Of a stretch of DNA of 37,122 nucleotides, positions 1-7,041 are shown piece after piece; position 1 is the first letter of the stretch, and each line of letters opens with the position of its first letter. Under the pieces are notes generated by a model. It searched no databases, was not told the origin of the DNA, and saw only the letters and a list, made by a program, of their open reading frames with translations. A program made the translations under genes and the position numbers. The DNA is from Rhodocyclaceae bacterium. Lineage in GTDB: Bacteria; Pseudomonadota; Gammaproteobacteria; Burkholderiales; Rhodocyclaceae. The stretch is from positions 1 through 37,122 of the forward strand of contig DAIDAU010000163.1 of the NCBI GenBank assembly GCA_027310465.1, read 5' to 3'.

Positions 1-517
1 CCGCGGCGACGTCGAGCGCGAGGCGCACGCTGCGGCCGATCAGGCTCGCCACCATCTCGACGAAGCGCGCGCGCTCGCCGAGCAGGCCGTCGTCGGGCGC
101 GTCGGGCTGCACCGCGAGCACGCCCTTGAGCGTGCCGCCGACGTTGATCGGCGCAGCGATGAACGGCAGCTCGCGGTCGTAGATGCCGAGACGGTTGAGG
201 AAGCGCGGATCGCGGCCGAGCACCGGCAGGGCGACCGAGCGCTTGTCCTCCAGCAGCACGCCGAGGATGCCTTCGCCAGGCTGGAAGCGCACGTCCTCGG
301 CCGCGTCGACTTCGCTGCCGTGAACGGCGTTGACCACCAGCTCGCCGCTTTCGGGATCGACCACGCTGACCAGTCCGCGTGCGAGGCCGGCTTCCTCGTC
401 GAGCACCTCCAGCACCTGCCGCACCGTCTGGCCCCAGTCGAGCGAACGCGACAGGATCTCGCTGACGCGGTAGAGGCAGCCGAGCTCGGCGCGATGCAGT
501 TGCGCGACGAGGCTCAT
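1..517 (-). CDS. nifA: NifA, nif-specific sigma54 activator (N-terminal part, cut by window edge)
   Basis: Reading leftward from ATG at 517, the frame stays open to base 1, giving about 172 residues. The protein starts MSLVAQLHRAELGCLYRVSE and continues as a GAF sensory domain, the usual N-terminal domain of NifA. The AAA+ and helix-turn-helix domains would lie beyond the window. NifA activates sigma54 promoters of nitrogen-fixation genes from TGT-N10-ACA sites, two of which are seen here at 2114 and 11258. The start overlaps the nifL stop by ATGA, so the two are translationally coupled in the classic nifLA order. The position after NifL makes NifA much more likely than another GAF-type activator. 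Confidence 0.88.
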   Translation of the reverse strand, partial: MSLVAQLHRAELGCLYRVSEILSRSLDWGQTVRQVLEVLDEEAGLARGLVSVVDPESGELVVNAVHGSEVDAAEDVRFQPGEGILGVLLEDKRSVALPVLGRDPRFLNRLGIYDRELPFIAAPINVGGTLKGVLAVQPDAPDDGLLGERARFVEMVASLIGRSVRLALDVAA

Positions 518-2013
518 GATCGCCTCAGCGGCAGCACGACGCGCGCGACGCAGCCGCCGCCCTCGGCCGCTTCCAGTTCGACGGCGCCGCCGTGGTCCTG
601 CGCCACCTGCTGCGCCGACGCGAGGCCGGTGCCCAGATGGCCGCGCTCCTTCTTGGTCGTGAAGAAGGGCTCGAAAGCCTTGAGGCGCGCCGCGGCGGGA
701 ATGCCGGGGCCGCTGTCGCGGATGGCGACCTCGACCGCATCGTCCGTTGCAGCGCTGGTGATGGACAGCTCGCGCTCGCGCCAGCCCTTGGTGTTGAGCG
801 CCTCGACGGCATTGTCGATCAGCGCCTTGAGCATCGTGCGCAGCCGGTTCGGGTAGCCGAGGATGGCCGGCAGCACCGCCTGCGGCCGCCATGCGACGTG
901 GATGCCGAGCGCCAGCATGCGCGGCGCGGCGAGCTCGAGCACGTCGTGCAGCGCCTCGTTGAGATTGACCGCGGTCGGCAGTTCGCCGGAATTCGCGGGA
1001 ATGGCGGCGCGCAGCCCGTCGAGCGCCGCGCGCGCCGCGTTCATCGCCTCGGCCAGCGCGGCGCCGGCCGGCAGGCCGCCGCCGCGCCGCTCCATGGTGC
1101 CGAGCACCGAGCCCATCATGTTGAGCGGACCTTCGAGCTGGTAGACCGCCGCCGCCAGCGTCTCGCGCAGCGCGGTGATGCGGTTCTCCTCGGCCAGCAT
1201 GGCGCGCAGCGCCGCCATGCGCGCCTTCTCCTGCTGAGCGCGCTGCTCGGTGGTCTCCGTCGCGGCGAGAAGCAGGAAGACGCTCTTGGCGCCGCCGAAG
1301 AAGCTGTCCGCGTCGCCCTCCTCGCGCCGCACCCAGATGGCCGAGCAGGAGAACCAGCGCGCCCGCGCCCGCGTGTCGATGCGCACCTCGCGGTTGAGAA
1401 AGGCGTAGCTGCCCTCCTTCGCGGCGCCGAGGCCGTGGCCCATGTCGGCGCGCACGGCGTCGAGGATCGCCGCGGCGGGCTCCACCATGCCGAGGTCGCC
1501 CATCAGCTTCTTGTACTCGTGGTTATCGAGCACGACGCGATGGTCGCCGTCGAGCAGCGCCATCACCAGCGGCGCGGCGTCGACGACCGTCTCGATCAGC
1601 GCCTTCTGGTTCGCGACCTCGCATTCGAGCCGGTGCAGGCCGGTGACGTCGCGCTGCAGGCCGAGGTAGCGCACCACCTCGCCCTGGTCGTCGAGGACCG
1701 GCGTGATGACGAGCTCGGCCAGATACTTGCCGCCGTCGGCGCGGCGATTCACCAGCCGTCCGGTCCACGACTGGTGCGCGGCGAGCTTGCTCCAGAGGTC
1801 GCGGTAGACCGCCGGCGGCGTCACCTTGTGCGACAGCATCGATTGCTTGCGCCCGAGCGCGGCTTCCTGCGCATACCCGGTGATGCGGGTGAAGGCGGGG
1901 TTGACGTAGAGGATGTTCGCCTCGACGTCGGTGATCGACACGCCGAGGTCGGCCTGCTCGACGACCTGCTCGAACACCGCGGGCGGAAGCTCCGGAACGG
2001 GCGCTGATTTCAT
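514..2013 (-). CDS. nifL: NifL, redox- and nitrogen-responsive anti-activator of NifA
   Basis: A 499-aa protein with an N-terminal PAS domain (about residues 10-120, with the motif VSITDVEANILYVNPAFTRI), the FAD-binding redox PAS in NifL proteins. A second PAS-like region (about 140-260) and a C-terminal GHKL ATPase domain follow: N box DNAVEA near 400, G1 DSGPGIP near 433, G2 LGTGLA near 460. The family binds and inhibits NifA when oxygen or fixed nitrogen is present. The H-box position has Tyr (YQLEGP, residue 291) where Azotobacter NifL has His (HRLQGP), consistent with NifL not working by phosphotransfer. I chose ATG 2013 because it puts the PAS at the normal distance. The open frame continues upstream to 2511, but that part overlaps the promoter region and rnfG. 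A GTG at codon 13 is an alternative start. Confidence 0.9.
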   Translation of the reverse strand: MKSAPVPELPPAVFEQVVEQADLGVSITDVEANILYVNPAFTRITGYAQEAALGRKQSMLSHKVTPPAVYRDLWSKLAAHQSWTGRLVNRRADGGKYLAELVITPVLDDQGEVVRYLGLQRDVTGLHRLECEVANQKALIETVVDAAPLVMALLDGDHRVVLDNHEYKKLMGDLGMVEPAAAILDAVRADMGHGLGAAKEGSYAFLNREVRIDTRARARWFSCSAIWVRREEGDADSFFGGAKSVFLLLAATETTEQRAQQEKARMAALRAMLAEENRITALRETLAAAVYQLEGPLNMMGSVLGTMERRGGGLPAGAALAEAMNAARAALDGLRAAIPANSGELPTAVNLNEALHDVLELAAPRMLALGIHVAWRPQAVLPAILGYPNRLRTMLKALIDNAVEALNTKGWRERELSITSAATDDAVEVAIRDSGPGIPAAARLKAFEPFFTTKKERGHLGTGLASAQQVAQDHGGAVELEAAEGGGCVARVVLPLRRS

Positions 2014-2023
2014 GCGCAGCGTC

Positions 2024-2040
2024 GTGCAGGTTCCATGCCA
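2024..2040 (-). promoter_or_regulatory. sigma54 (-24/-12) promoter of nifLA
   Basis: On the minus strand the sequence TGGCATGGAACCTGCAC matches the consensus TGGCACG-N4-TTGCA with two C/T changes and the obligatory GG-N10-GC spacing (GG 2039-2038, GC 2027-2026). With the C at -12, transcription would start near 2014, one base before the nifL ATG. The likely activator site is the TGT-N10-ACA palindrome at 2114-2129, about 108 bp upstream. The motif is seen directly; its activity is inferred. Confidence 0.72.
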
Positions 2041-2113
2041 CGGCGATCCGGTCGCCGCGAAAAGCCTGCCGCGTGGGGCTCGCGGCCGCATCGGTGTCGG
2101 GTTTGTCCCGCCT

Positions 2114-2129
2114 TGTCGCAAATGCGACA
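2114..2129. promoter_or_regulatory. NifA upstream activator site shared by nifL and rnfG
   Basis: The 16-mer TGTCGCAAATGCGACA is a perfect TGT-N10-ACA site, the NifA recognition pattern, with 7-bp inverted arms. It lies between two divergent -24/-12 promoters, about 108 bp from the predicted nifL start and about 127 bp from the predicted rnfG start. Both distances suit looping by an enhancer-binding protein. I found no second TGT-N10-ACA in this intergenic region, so both promoters probably share it. Confidence 0.72.
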
Positions 2130-2221
2130 GGGACCGCGATGCGCCGTTCGAGTGCGCGCCCGATCCCGAAAAGTCCATGTCGGTGCGGACTTGCGATTGT
2201 CGTCCGCGGGTACCGCGACGG

Positions 2222-2237
2222 TGGCATGAAACCTGCG
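2222..2237 (+). promoter_or_regulatory. sigma54 (-24/-12) promoter of the rnf operon
   Basis: TGGCATGAAACCTGCG has the GG-N10-GC spacing (GG 2223-2224, GC 2235-2236). It differs from the divergent nifL promoter at only two of 16 positions. Predicted transcription starts near 2248, leaving a leader of about 13 nt before the rnfG ATG at 2261. With the NifA-type site upstream, this places the Rnf complex under nif control. Confidence 0.72.
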
Positions 2238-2260
2238 AAACGAACATCGAAAGACCCGAC

Positions 2261-2893
2261 ATGAACGTTTCCGACACCCTCGAACCACCGGCCCCCCGCA
2301 CCTGGATGCACGGCGTCATCCTCGGCGCCTTCTGCCTGGGTTTCGGCCTGCTGCTGGCGCTCACCGATCGCTGGACGGTCGACGACATCGCCGCGCGCGC
2401 GCTCGAAGACCGCCAGAACTCGCTCAAGCAGGTGATGCCCGACGCGATCCTCGACAACAATCCGGTGACCGACACGCTGACCATGACCAATGCCGCGGGA
2501 AAGGAAATCACCGTCTATCGCGCGCGGCGCGCCGGCAAGGTGACCGGCGTCGCTTACGAGATCTACGGCAACGGCTACGCCGGCGAGGTCAAGCTGATGA
2601 TGGGCATCGACGCGGAGGGCCGCGTGCTCGGCGTGCGTGCCCTGGCACACAAGGAGACGCCGGGGCTCGGCGACAAGATCGAAGAGAAGAAGACCGGCTG
2701 GATCTTGCGCTTCACCGGTTTGTCATTGGGTAATCCTCCGGCGGAACGCTGGAAGGTCAAGAAGGACGGCGGCGACTTCGATCAGTTCGCGGGCGCGACG
2801 ATCACGCCGCGCGGAGTGGTCGGTGCGATTCGAGGGGGGCTGGAGTTCTTCGCTGCTCACAAGGATGAGTTGCTGAAAGGGAAGCAAGGATGA
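2261..2893 (+). CDS. rnfG: RnfG, FMN-carrying subunit of the Rnf electron transport complex
   Basis: A 210-aa protein with one N-terminal membrane segment (about residues 16-34) and a periplasmic FMN-binding domain. The family carries FMN on a Thr in an S/A-G-A-T-x-T motif, seen as AGATITP with Thr180. Rnf is a membrane complex that couples ion movement to electron transfer between NADH and ferredoxin; in diazotrophs it supplies low-potential electrons to nitrogenase. It is the first gene of a rightward rnf operon with order G-E-rseC-A-B-C-D-H, which differs from the common ABCDGEH order. The start at 2261 lies just downstream of the sigma54 promoter. A 304-bp gap with palindromic repeats separates it from rnfE. 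Confidence 0.92.
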   Translation: MNVSDTLEPPAPRTWMHGVILGAFCLGFGLLLALTDRWTVDDIAARALEDRQNSLKQVMPDAILDNNPVTDTLTMTNAAGKEITVYRARRAGKVTGVAYEIYGNGYAGEVKLMMGIDAEGRVLGVRALAHKETPGLGDKIEEKKTGWILRFTGLSLGNPPAERWKVKKDGGDFDQFAGATITPRGVVGAIRGGLEFFAAHKDELLKGKQG

Positions 2894-2913
2894 GTTTCGG
2901 GCTTTCGGTGCGC

Positions 2914-3026
2914 GCTCGGGCCGACGGGGTGCCCTGCTGCGCTGCGTGTCCCCCGGCGGACAAGAGCGATGAGGCGTCCGCCTCCTCCTTTACCTCCGCG
3001 CAGCAGGGCACCCCATCAGCCCGAGC
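2914..3026. repeat. Large palindromic repeat, copy 1 (rnfG-rnfE gap)
   Basis: Arms 2914-2942 and 2998-3026 are inverted copies matching at 27 of 29 positions; both mismatches would be G-U pairs in RNA. The 55-nt spacer contains a pyrimidine-rich block (complement of GTAAAGGAGGAGGC) and GTGTCCCCCGGCGG. The arm sequence with GGGGTGCCCTGCTGCGC recurs in copy 4 at 8347-8447. Open frames across it are composition artefacts. With copy 2 it fills the 304-bp stretch 2894-3197, where I see no gene. Confidence 0.85.
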
Positions 3027-3069
3027 GGAACCACCGTGCCATCTGCGCTCAAAACACCGCGGCATCGAG

Positions 3070-3177
3070 CCGAGGGTGATGGGTGGTCGTCGACGCGTAG
3101 GTAAAGGAGGAGGCGCAGGCCTTTTGATCTTCTGCGCCGGGGGACACGAAGCGACGACGACCACCCGTCGCCCTCGG
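3070..3177. repeat. Large palindromic repeat, copy 2 (rnfG-rnfE gap)
   Basis: Arms 3070-3092 and 3155-3177 pair at 21 of 23 positions. The core has GGTAAAGGAGGAGGCG and GCCGGGGGACAC, which is the core of copy 1 in opposite orientation. The copies differ in arm sequence but share the core, so they form a family of palindromes with variable arms. The right arm ends about 20 bp before rnfE. Confidence 0.82.
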
Positions 3178-3197
3178 CGGTTAAGAGCTCCGCGATC

Positions 3198-3875
3198 ATG
3201 AAAACAACCACCACCAAGACCATCATCAAAGACGGCCTCTGGGACAACAACGGCGTGTTCTCCATGCTGCTCGGCATGTGCCCGACCATGGCCATGACGA
3301 CCAGCGCCACCAACGGCTTCGGCATGGGCGTCGCCACTGCCGTCGTCATGGCGGCCTCGAGCCTGCTGGTGTCGGCCTTTCGCAGCCGCATCACCCAGGA
3401 AGTGCGCATTCCCGTGTTCATCCTGATCGTCGCCGCGATGGTCACGCTGGTCGACCTTGCGATGAACGCCTTCATGCACGAGCTGTACAAGGTGCTCGGC
3501 CTGTTCATCCCGCTGATCGTCTCGAACTGCCTGCCGCTGGCGCGGCTCGAAGCCTTCGCCGCCAAGGAGCCGGTGCTGCCGTCCTTTCTCGATGGGCTCT
3601 TCATGGGCATCGGCTTCACCTTTGCGCTGACCGCCATCGGCGCCGTACGCGAGATCGTCGGCTCGGGCACGCTGTTCGCGGATGCTTCGCTGCTGCTCGG
3701 GCCGGGATTCAAGTTCATGGAACTGCGCCTGCTGCCGCCGAGCATGAGCGTGCTGATGATGATCCTGCCGCCCGGGGGCTTCCTGGTCACCGGCCTGCTG
3801 GTCGTCGCCAAGCGCTTGGTCGACCTGCGCGCCGGCAAGGAGATACAGATGGGAGGCGCGCACTGTGTGGCATGA
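3198..3875 (+). CDS. rnfE: RnfE, membrane subunit of the Rnf complex
   Basis: A 225-aa hydrophobic protein of the NqrD/RnfE family with about six membrane segments. It carries the typical N-terminal IIKDGLWDNNGVFSMLLGMC and the central IPLIVSNCLPLARLEAFA. Together with RnfA it forms the membrane core that, in characterised Rnf/Nqr complexes, holds an intramembrane iron-sulfur cluster. The conserved Cys of CP and SNC are present. The downstream rseC-like gene starts inside its last codons, so the two are coupled. The ATG at 3198 has only a weak purine-rich upstream sequence. Confidence 0.92.
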   Translation: MKTTTTKTIIKDGLWDNNGVFSMLLGMCPTMAMTTSATNGFGMGVATAVVMAASSLLVSAFRSRITQEVRIPVFILIVAAMVTLVDLAMNAFMHELYKVLGLFIPLIVSNCLPLARLEAFAAKEPVLPSFLDGLFMGIGFTFALTAIGAVREIVGSGTLFADASLLLGPGFKFMELRLLPPSMSVLMMILPPGGFLVTGLLVVAKRLVDLRAGKEIQMGGAHCVA

Positions 3876-4353
3876 CGCGCACACCATCGAAGGCGTCGCG
3901 CGCGTGGTCGGCGTCGATCCCGACGGCGGCGCCTGGCTCGAGCCCGAGCAGACCACGAGCTGCGGGCATTGCGCCTCGGCCGAGGCTTGCGGTGGCAAGG
4001 GCATCGGCACCATCGCCGGCCGGCTGGCGGCGCGGCGTTTCCACATCGACGGCGGACCGCGGCTGCACGTCGGCGATCGCGTCGTCGTCGGCGTCGAGGA
4101 CCGGATGCTGCTGAAGGGCGCGCTGGCCGCCTATGCGCTGCCGCTGCTCGTCGGCTTCCTTGCCGGCGGCGTCGCGCAGGAGCTGGTCGCCAGCGACGCC
4201 GTGACGATGGCAAGCATGGCGATCGGGCTCGGCGCGGGATTGGTCGCCGCGCGCCTGCTGGCTCGGCGCATGGCGCGCGCGGGCGGCCTCGCGCCGCGCT
4301 TCGTGCGCCTTGCGGCGGCCGACGAATGCCTTCCGCGCGGGGTGGCGCAATGA
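3865..4353 (+). CDS. RseC/MucC-family protein within the rnf operon
   Basis: A 162-aa protein. An N-terminal soluble part has a cysteine cluster (CGHCASAEACGG, about residues 33-44), followed by two membrane segments (about 89-106 and 114-134) and a basic tail. This is the layout of RseC, which in E. coli works with the Rsx (Rnf) complex to keep SoxR reduced. The GTG start at 3865 is supported by GGGAGG at 3851-3856, eight bases upstream. The gene overlaps rnfE at its start and rnfA (ATGA) at its end, so it is tightly built into the operon. Its role in nif-linked Rnf complexes is not established; handling of redox cofactors or assembly is my inference. Confidence 0.8.
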   Translation: MWHDAHTIEGVARVVGVDPDGGAWLEPEQTTSCGHCASAEACGGKGIGTIAGRLAARRFHIDGGPRLHVGDRVVVGVEDRMLLKGALAAYALPLLVGFLAGGVAQELVASDAVTMASMAIGLGAGLVAARLLARRMARAGGLAPRFVRLAAADECLPRGVAQ

Positions 4354-4931
4354 AGGAGGCGCTGCTCATGATGGTCGGCGCGGCGCTGGTGAACAACGTG
4401 ATCCTGGCGCGCTTCCTCGGCCTGTGCTCGTTCATGGGCGTCACCACGCGCATCGACACGGCGGCGGGCATGGGCCTCGCGACGACCTTCGTCATAACGG
4501 TGTCGTCGATGGCCGACTGGGCCGTGCAGCGCTGGCTGCTCGACGCCTACGGCCTGGGCTTCCTGCGCACGGTGACCTTCATCCTGGTCATCGCCAGCGC
4601 GGTGCAGTTCACCGAGATGACGGTGAAGAAGGTCTCGCCCGCGCTGTTCCAGATGCTAGGCATCTACCTGCCGCTGATCACCACCAACTGCGCGGTGCTC
4701 GGCGTCGCGCTGCTGCTGGTCGAGGGCCGCATGGGCTTCATCGGCGCGACGCTGTTCGCCTTCGCCTCCTCGCTCGGCTACAGCCTGGTGATGGTGATCT
4801 TCGCGGGGTTGCGCGAGCGCCTGGCGCTGGCGCAGGTGCCGCGGCTGTTCGCGGGACCCCCGATCGGCTTCATCGTCGCGAGTCTCCTGGCGATGGCGTT
4901 CATGGGTTTTTCCGGCATCAGCACCAATTAA
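4350..4931 (+). CDS. rnfA: RnfA, membrane subunit of the Rnf complex
   Basis: A 193-aa integral membrane protein of the NqrE/RnfA family with about six membrane helices. It carries the signatures VNNVILARFLGLCSFMGV near the N-terminus and YLPLITTNCAVLGVALL in the middle. It is the pseudo-symmetric partner of RnfE. The ATG overlaps the rseC-like stop (ATGA) and the next gene, rnfB, follows after 10 bp. Length and motifs are normal. Confidence 0.93.
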   Translation: MKEALLMMVGAALVNNVILARFLGLCSFMGVTTRIDTAAGMGLATTFVITVSSMADWAVQRWLLDAYGLGFLRTVTFILVIASAVQFTEMTVKKVSPALFQMLGIYLPLITTNCAVLGVALLLVEGRMGFIGATLFAFASSLGYSLVMVIFAGLRERLALAQVPRLFAGPPIGFIVASLLAMAFMGFSGISTN

Positions 4932-4941
4932 GGAGAACGGG

Positions 4942-5475
4942 ATGTTTAGCGCAGTCGGCAGCTTGACGGTGATGGGCGTGACGCTCGGCGGCCTGCTCGG
5001 CGTGGCCTCGCGCTATCTCGCCGTCGAAGGCAATCCGATCGAGGCCGAAATCCAGGCGCTGCTGCCCGGCTCGCAATGCGGCCAGTGCGGCTACGTCGGC
5101 TGCGCGCAGGCGGCCGCGGCGCTGGCGGCGGGCACCGCGCCGGTGACGCTCTGCCCGCCGGGCGGGCGCGCGCTTGCGCAGGAGCTGGCGGCCAAGCTCG
5201 GCGTGAAAGCGGACCTTTCCGCCGTGGCCGACGACGGACCCAAGGTCGCGCGCGTCGCCGAGGAGATCTGCATCGGCTGCTGCCGCTGCATCAAGGTCTG
5301 CCCGACCGACGCTGTGATCGGCGCGGCGAAGCAGATCCACAACGTGATCCGCGAGGCCTGCACCGGCTGCGGCGCCTGCATCGAGCGCTGCCCGACCGAG
5401 GCGATGACGCTGGCGCCGATCGCCGTCGGCCTGCAGTACTGGATCTGGCCGAAGCCTCTGGCGGCGGTGGCATAG
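4942..5475 (+). CDS. rnfB: RnfB, iron-sulfur subunit of the Rnf complex
   Basis: A 177-aa protein with a short N-terminal membrane anchor. A 4Fe-4S domain with Cys46, Cys49, Cys54 and Cys71 follows (SQCGQCGYVGC...LCP). The C-terminus has two ferredoxin motifs, CIGCCRCIKVCP from residue 110 and CTGCGACIERCP from 140. The family is the likely ferredoxin entry or exit site of Rnf. The start has a good Shine-Dalgarno AAGGAG in front of ATG 4942. rnfC begins one base after the stop. Confidence 0.93.
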   Translation: MFSAVGSLTVMGVTLGGLLGVASRYLAVEGNPIEAEIQALLPGSQCGQCGYVGCAQAAAALAAGTAPVTLCPPGGRALAQELAAKLGVKADLSAVADDGPKVARVAEEICIGCCRCIKVCPTDAVIGAAKQIHNVIREACTGCGACIERCPTEAMTLAPIAVGLQYWIWPKPLAAVA

Positions 5476-5476
5476 C

Positions 5477-7015
5477 ATGGGATTCCTCGAGCGCATCTTC
5501 CGCGAACCGCGCTGGGGCGTGCATCCGGACGACCGCAAGCGGCCGGCCGCGGACGCTCCGCTGCGCAAGCTGCCGCCGCCGGCGCGCGTCTATATGCCGC
5601 TGCAGCAGCATGTCGGCGGCGCGGCGCGGCCGATCGTGCTGGCCGGGCAGAAGGTGCTCAAGGGCCAGCTGATCGCCGAGGCGAGCGGCAACATCTCGGC
5701 ACCGATCCACGCGCCGGTCTCCGGCATCGTCGCCGCGATCGGCGACGTCACGGCACCGCATGCCTCGGGACTGCCGTTCGCCGCGATCACGCTCGCATCG
5801 GACTTCGAGGAGCGCTGGGTCGAAGGCGAAGAAATCTCCGATCCGTTCTCACTTGCGCCCGAGGAGGTCGCGCGGCGCACCGCGGCGGCCGGCATCGTCG
5901 GCCTCGGCGGCGCGACCTTTCCGGCGGCAGCGAAGTTCGCGCTCGGCCGCCGGCTCAAGGTCGACACGCTGATCGTCAACGGCGGCGAATGCGAACCCTA
6001 TCTCTCGGCCGACGACCGCATCATGCGCGACCGTCCCGACGAGGTCGTCGACGGCGTGCGCATCGTGATGCACGCGATCGGCGCGCGGCAGGCGCTGGTC
6101 GGCATCGAGGACAACAAGCCCGAGGCCATCGCCGCCATGCGCGTCGCCGCGGCAGCCTTCCCCGAAGTGAACATCCGGCCGGTGCCCGCGCGCTACCCGA
6201 TGGGCTCGGACCGGCAACTGATCATCACGCTGACCGGCCGCGAGGTGCCGGCCGACGCCCGCGCGGCGGAAGTCGGAGTGCTGGTGCACAACGTATCGAC
6301 CTGCGCCGCGGTGCATCGGGCCGTGCGCTTCGGCCGGCCGCTCGTCGAACGCATCGTCACCGTCAACGGCGGCGCGGTGACGCGACCCGGAAACGTCTTC
6401 GCGCCGATCGGCACGCTGGTGCAGGAACTGCTCGACTTCTGCGGCCTCGACGAAGCGCCGGCCCGCATCGTCATGGGCGGGCCGATGATGGGGACGCCGC
6501 TGGCCCACGGCCAGGTGCCGCTGGTGAAGGGCGCCAGCGGCATCCTCGCCTTCGATGCGCGCGAAGCGCATGTGCCGCCCGCCGGTCCCTGCATCCGCTG
6601 CGGCAACTGCACGCGCGCCTGCCCGATGGGGCTGCAGCCGCTCGAGCTGGGCGCGCGCGTGCGCGCCGGCGACCTCGACGGCGCCGCGAAGCTGCACCTC
6701 GGCGACTGCATGTCCTGCGGCTGCTGCGCCTACGTCTGTCCCTCGCATATTCCGCTGGTGCAGTACTTCAACCACGCCAAGGGCGAGCTCTGGGCGAAGG
6801 AGCGCGCCAAGCTGCGCACCGAGGCGACCAAGCGGCTCGCCGCCGCGCGCCTCGAGCGCGTGGAACGCGAAGCCCGGGAGAAGGCCGAAGCCGCGGCGCG
6901 GCGCAAGGCCGAGCGCGCGGCCGCGAAAGCCAGGACTGCCGCCGAAGCGCAGGCCGGCGCGGAAAGCGGGGCGGCACCGCCGGCACAGTCCCAGCACGAA
7001 GGAGAAACGGCATGA
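5477..7015 (+). CDS. rnfC: RnfC, NADH/FMN/iron-sulfur subunit of the Rnf complex
   Basis: A 512-aa cytoplasmic subunit. It has an N-terminal RnfC barrel-type domain, a Rossmann-like nucleotide/FMN region (GLGGATFPAAAKF near 136 and NGGECEPYLSADDRIM near 165), an SLBB-like region, and two ferredoxin motifs (CIRCGNCTRACP at 372-383, CMSCGCCAYVCP at 411-422). The last 80 residues are an Ala/Glu/Arg-rich helix, common in proteobacterial RnfC. It is the NADH-oxidising or NAD-reducing end of Rnf. Its stop overlaps an ATG at 7012 that has a strong Shine-Dalgarno and probably marks the ancestral rnfD start. Confidence 0.93.
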   Translation: MGFLERIFREPRWGVHPDDRKRPAADAPLRKLPPPARVYMPLQQHVGGAARPIVLAGQKVLKGQLIAEASGNISAPIHAPVSGIVAAIGDVTAPHASGLPFAAITLASDFEERWVEGEEISDPFSLAPEEVARRTAAAGIVGLGGATFPAAAKFALGRRLKVDTLIVNGGECEPYLSADDRIMRDRPDEVVDGVRIVMHAIGARQALVGIEDNKPEAIAAMRVAAAAFPEVNIRPVPARYPMGSDRQLIITLTGREVPADARAAEVGVLVHNVSTCAAVHRAVRFGRPLVERIVTVNGGAVTRPGNVFAPIGTLVQELLDFCGLDEAPARIVMGGPMMGTPLAHGQVPLVKGASGILAFDAREAHVPPAGPCIRCGNCTRACPMGLQPLELGARVRAGDLDGAAKLHLGDCMSCGCCAYVCPSHIPLVQYFNHAKGELWAKERAKLRTEATKRLAAARLERVEREAREKAEAAARRKAERAAAKARTAAEAQAGAESGAAPPAQSQHEGETA

Positions 7016-7041
7016 AAACGGAAGTTTCGGCGTAGGTTGAC

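Noticed and set aside
592-2007. Long plus-strand open frame opposite nifL
   Set aside because: Arg/Ala/His-rich composition typical of antisense frames in GC-rich DNA, with no recognisable domain.
2014-2511. N-terminal extension of NifL in the same frame up to 2511
   Set aside because: It lacks NifL similarity, overlaps rnfG and covers both sigma54 promoters and the NifA site; ATG 2013 fits the family start.
2890-3201. Open frame of about 100 codons through the rnfG-rnfE gap
   Set aside because: It runs through both palindromic repeats, has no ribosome site and no protein-like composition.
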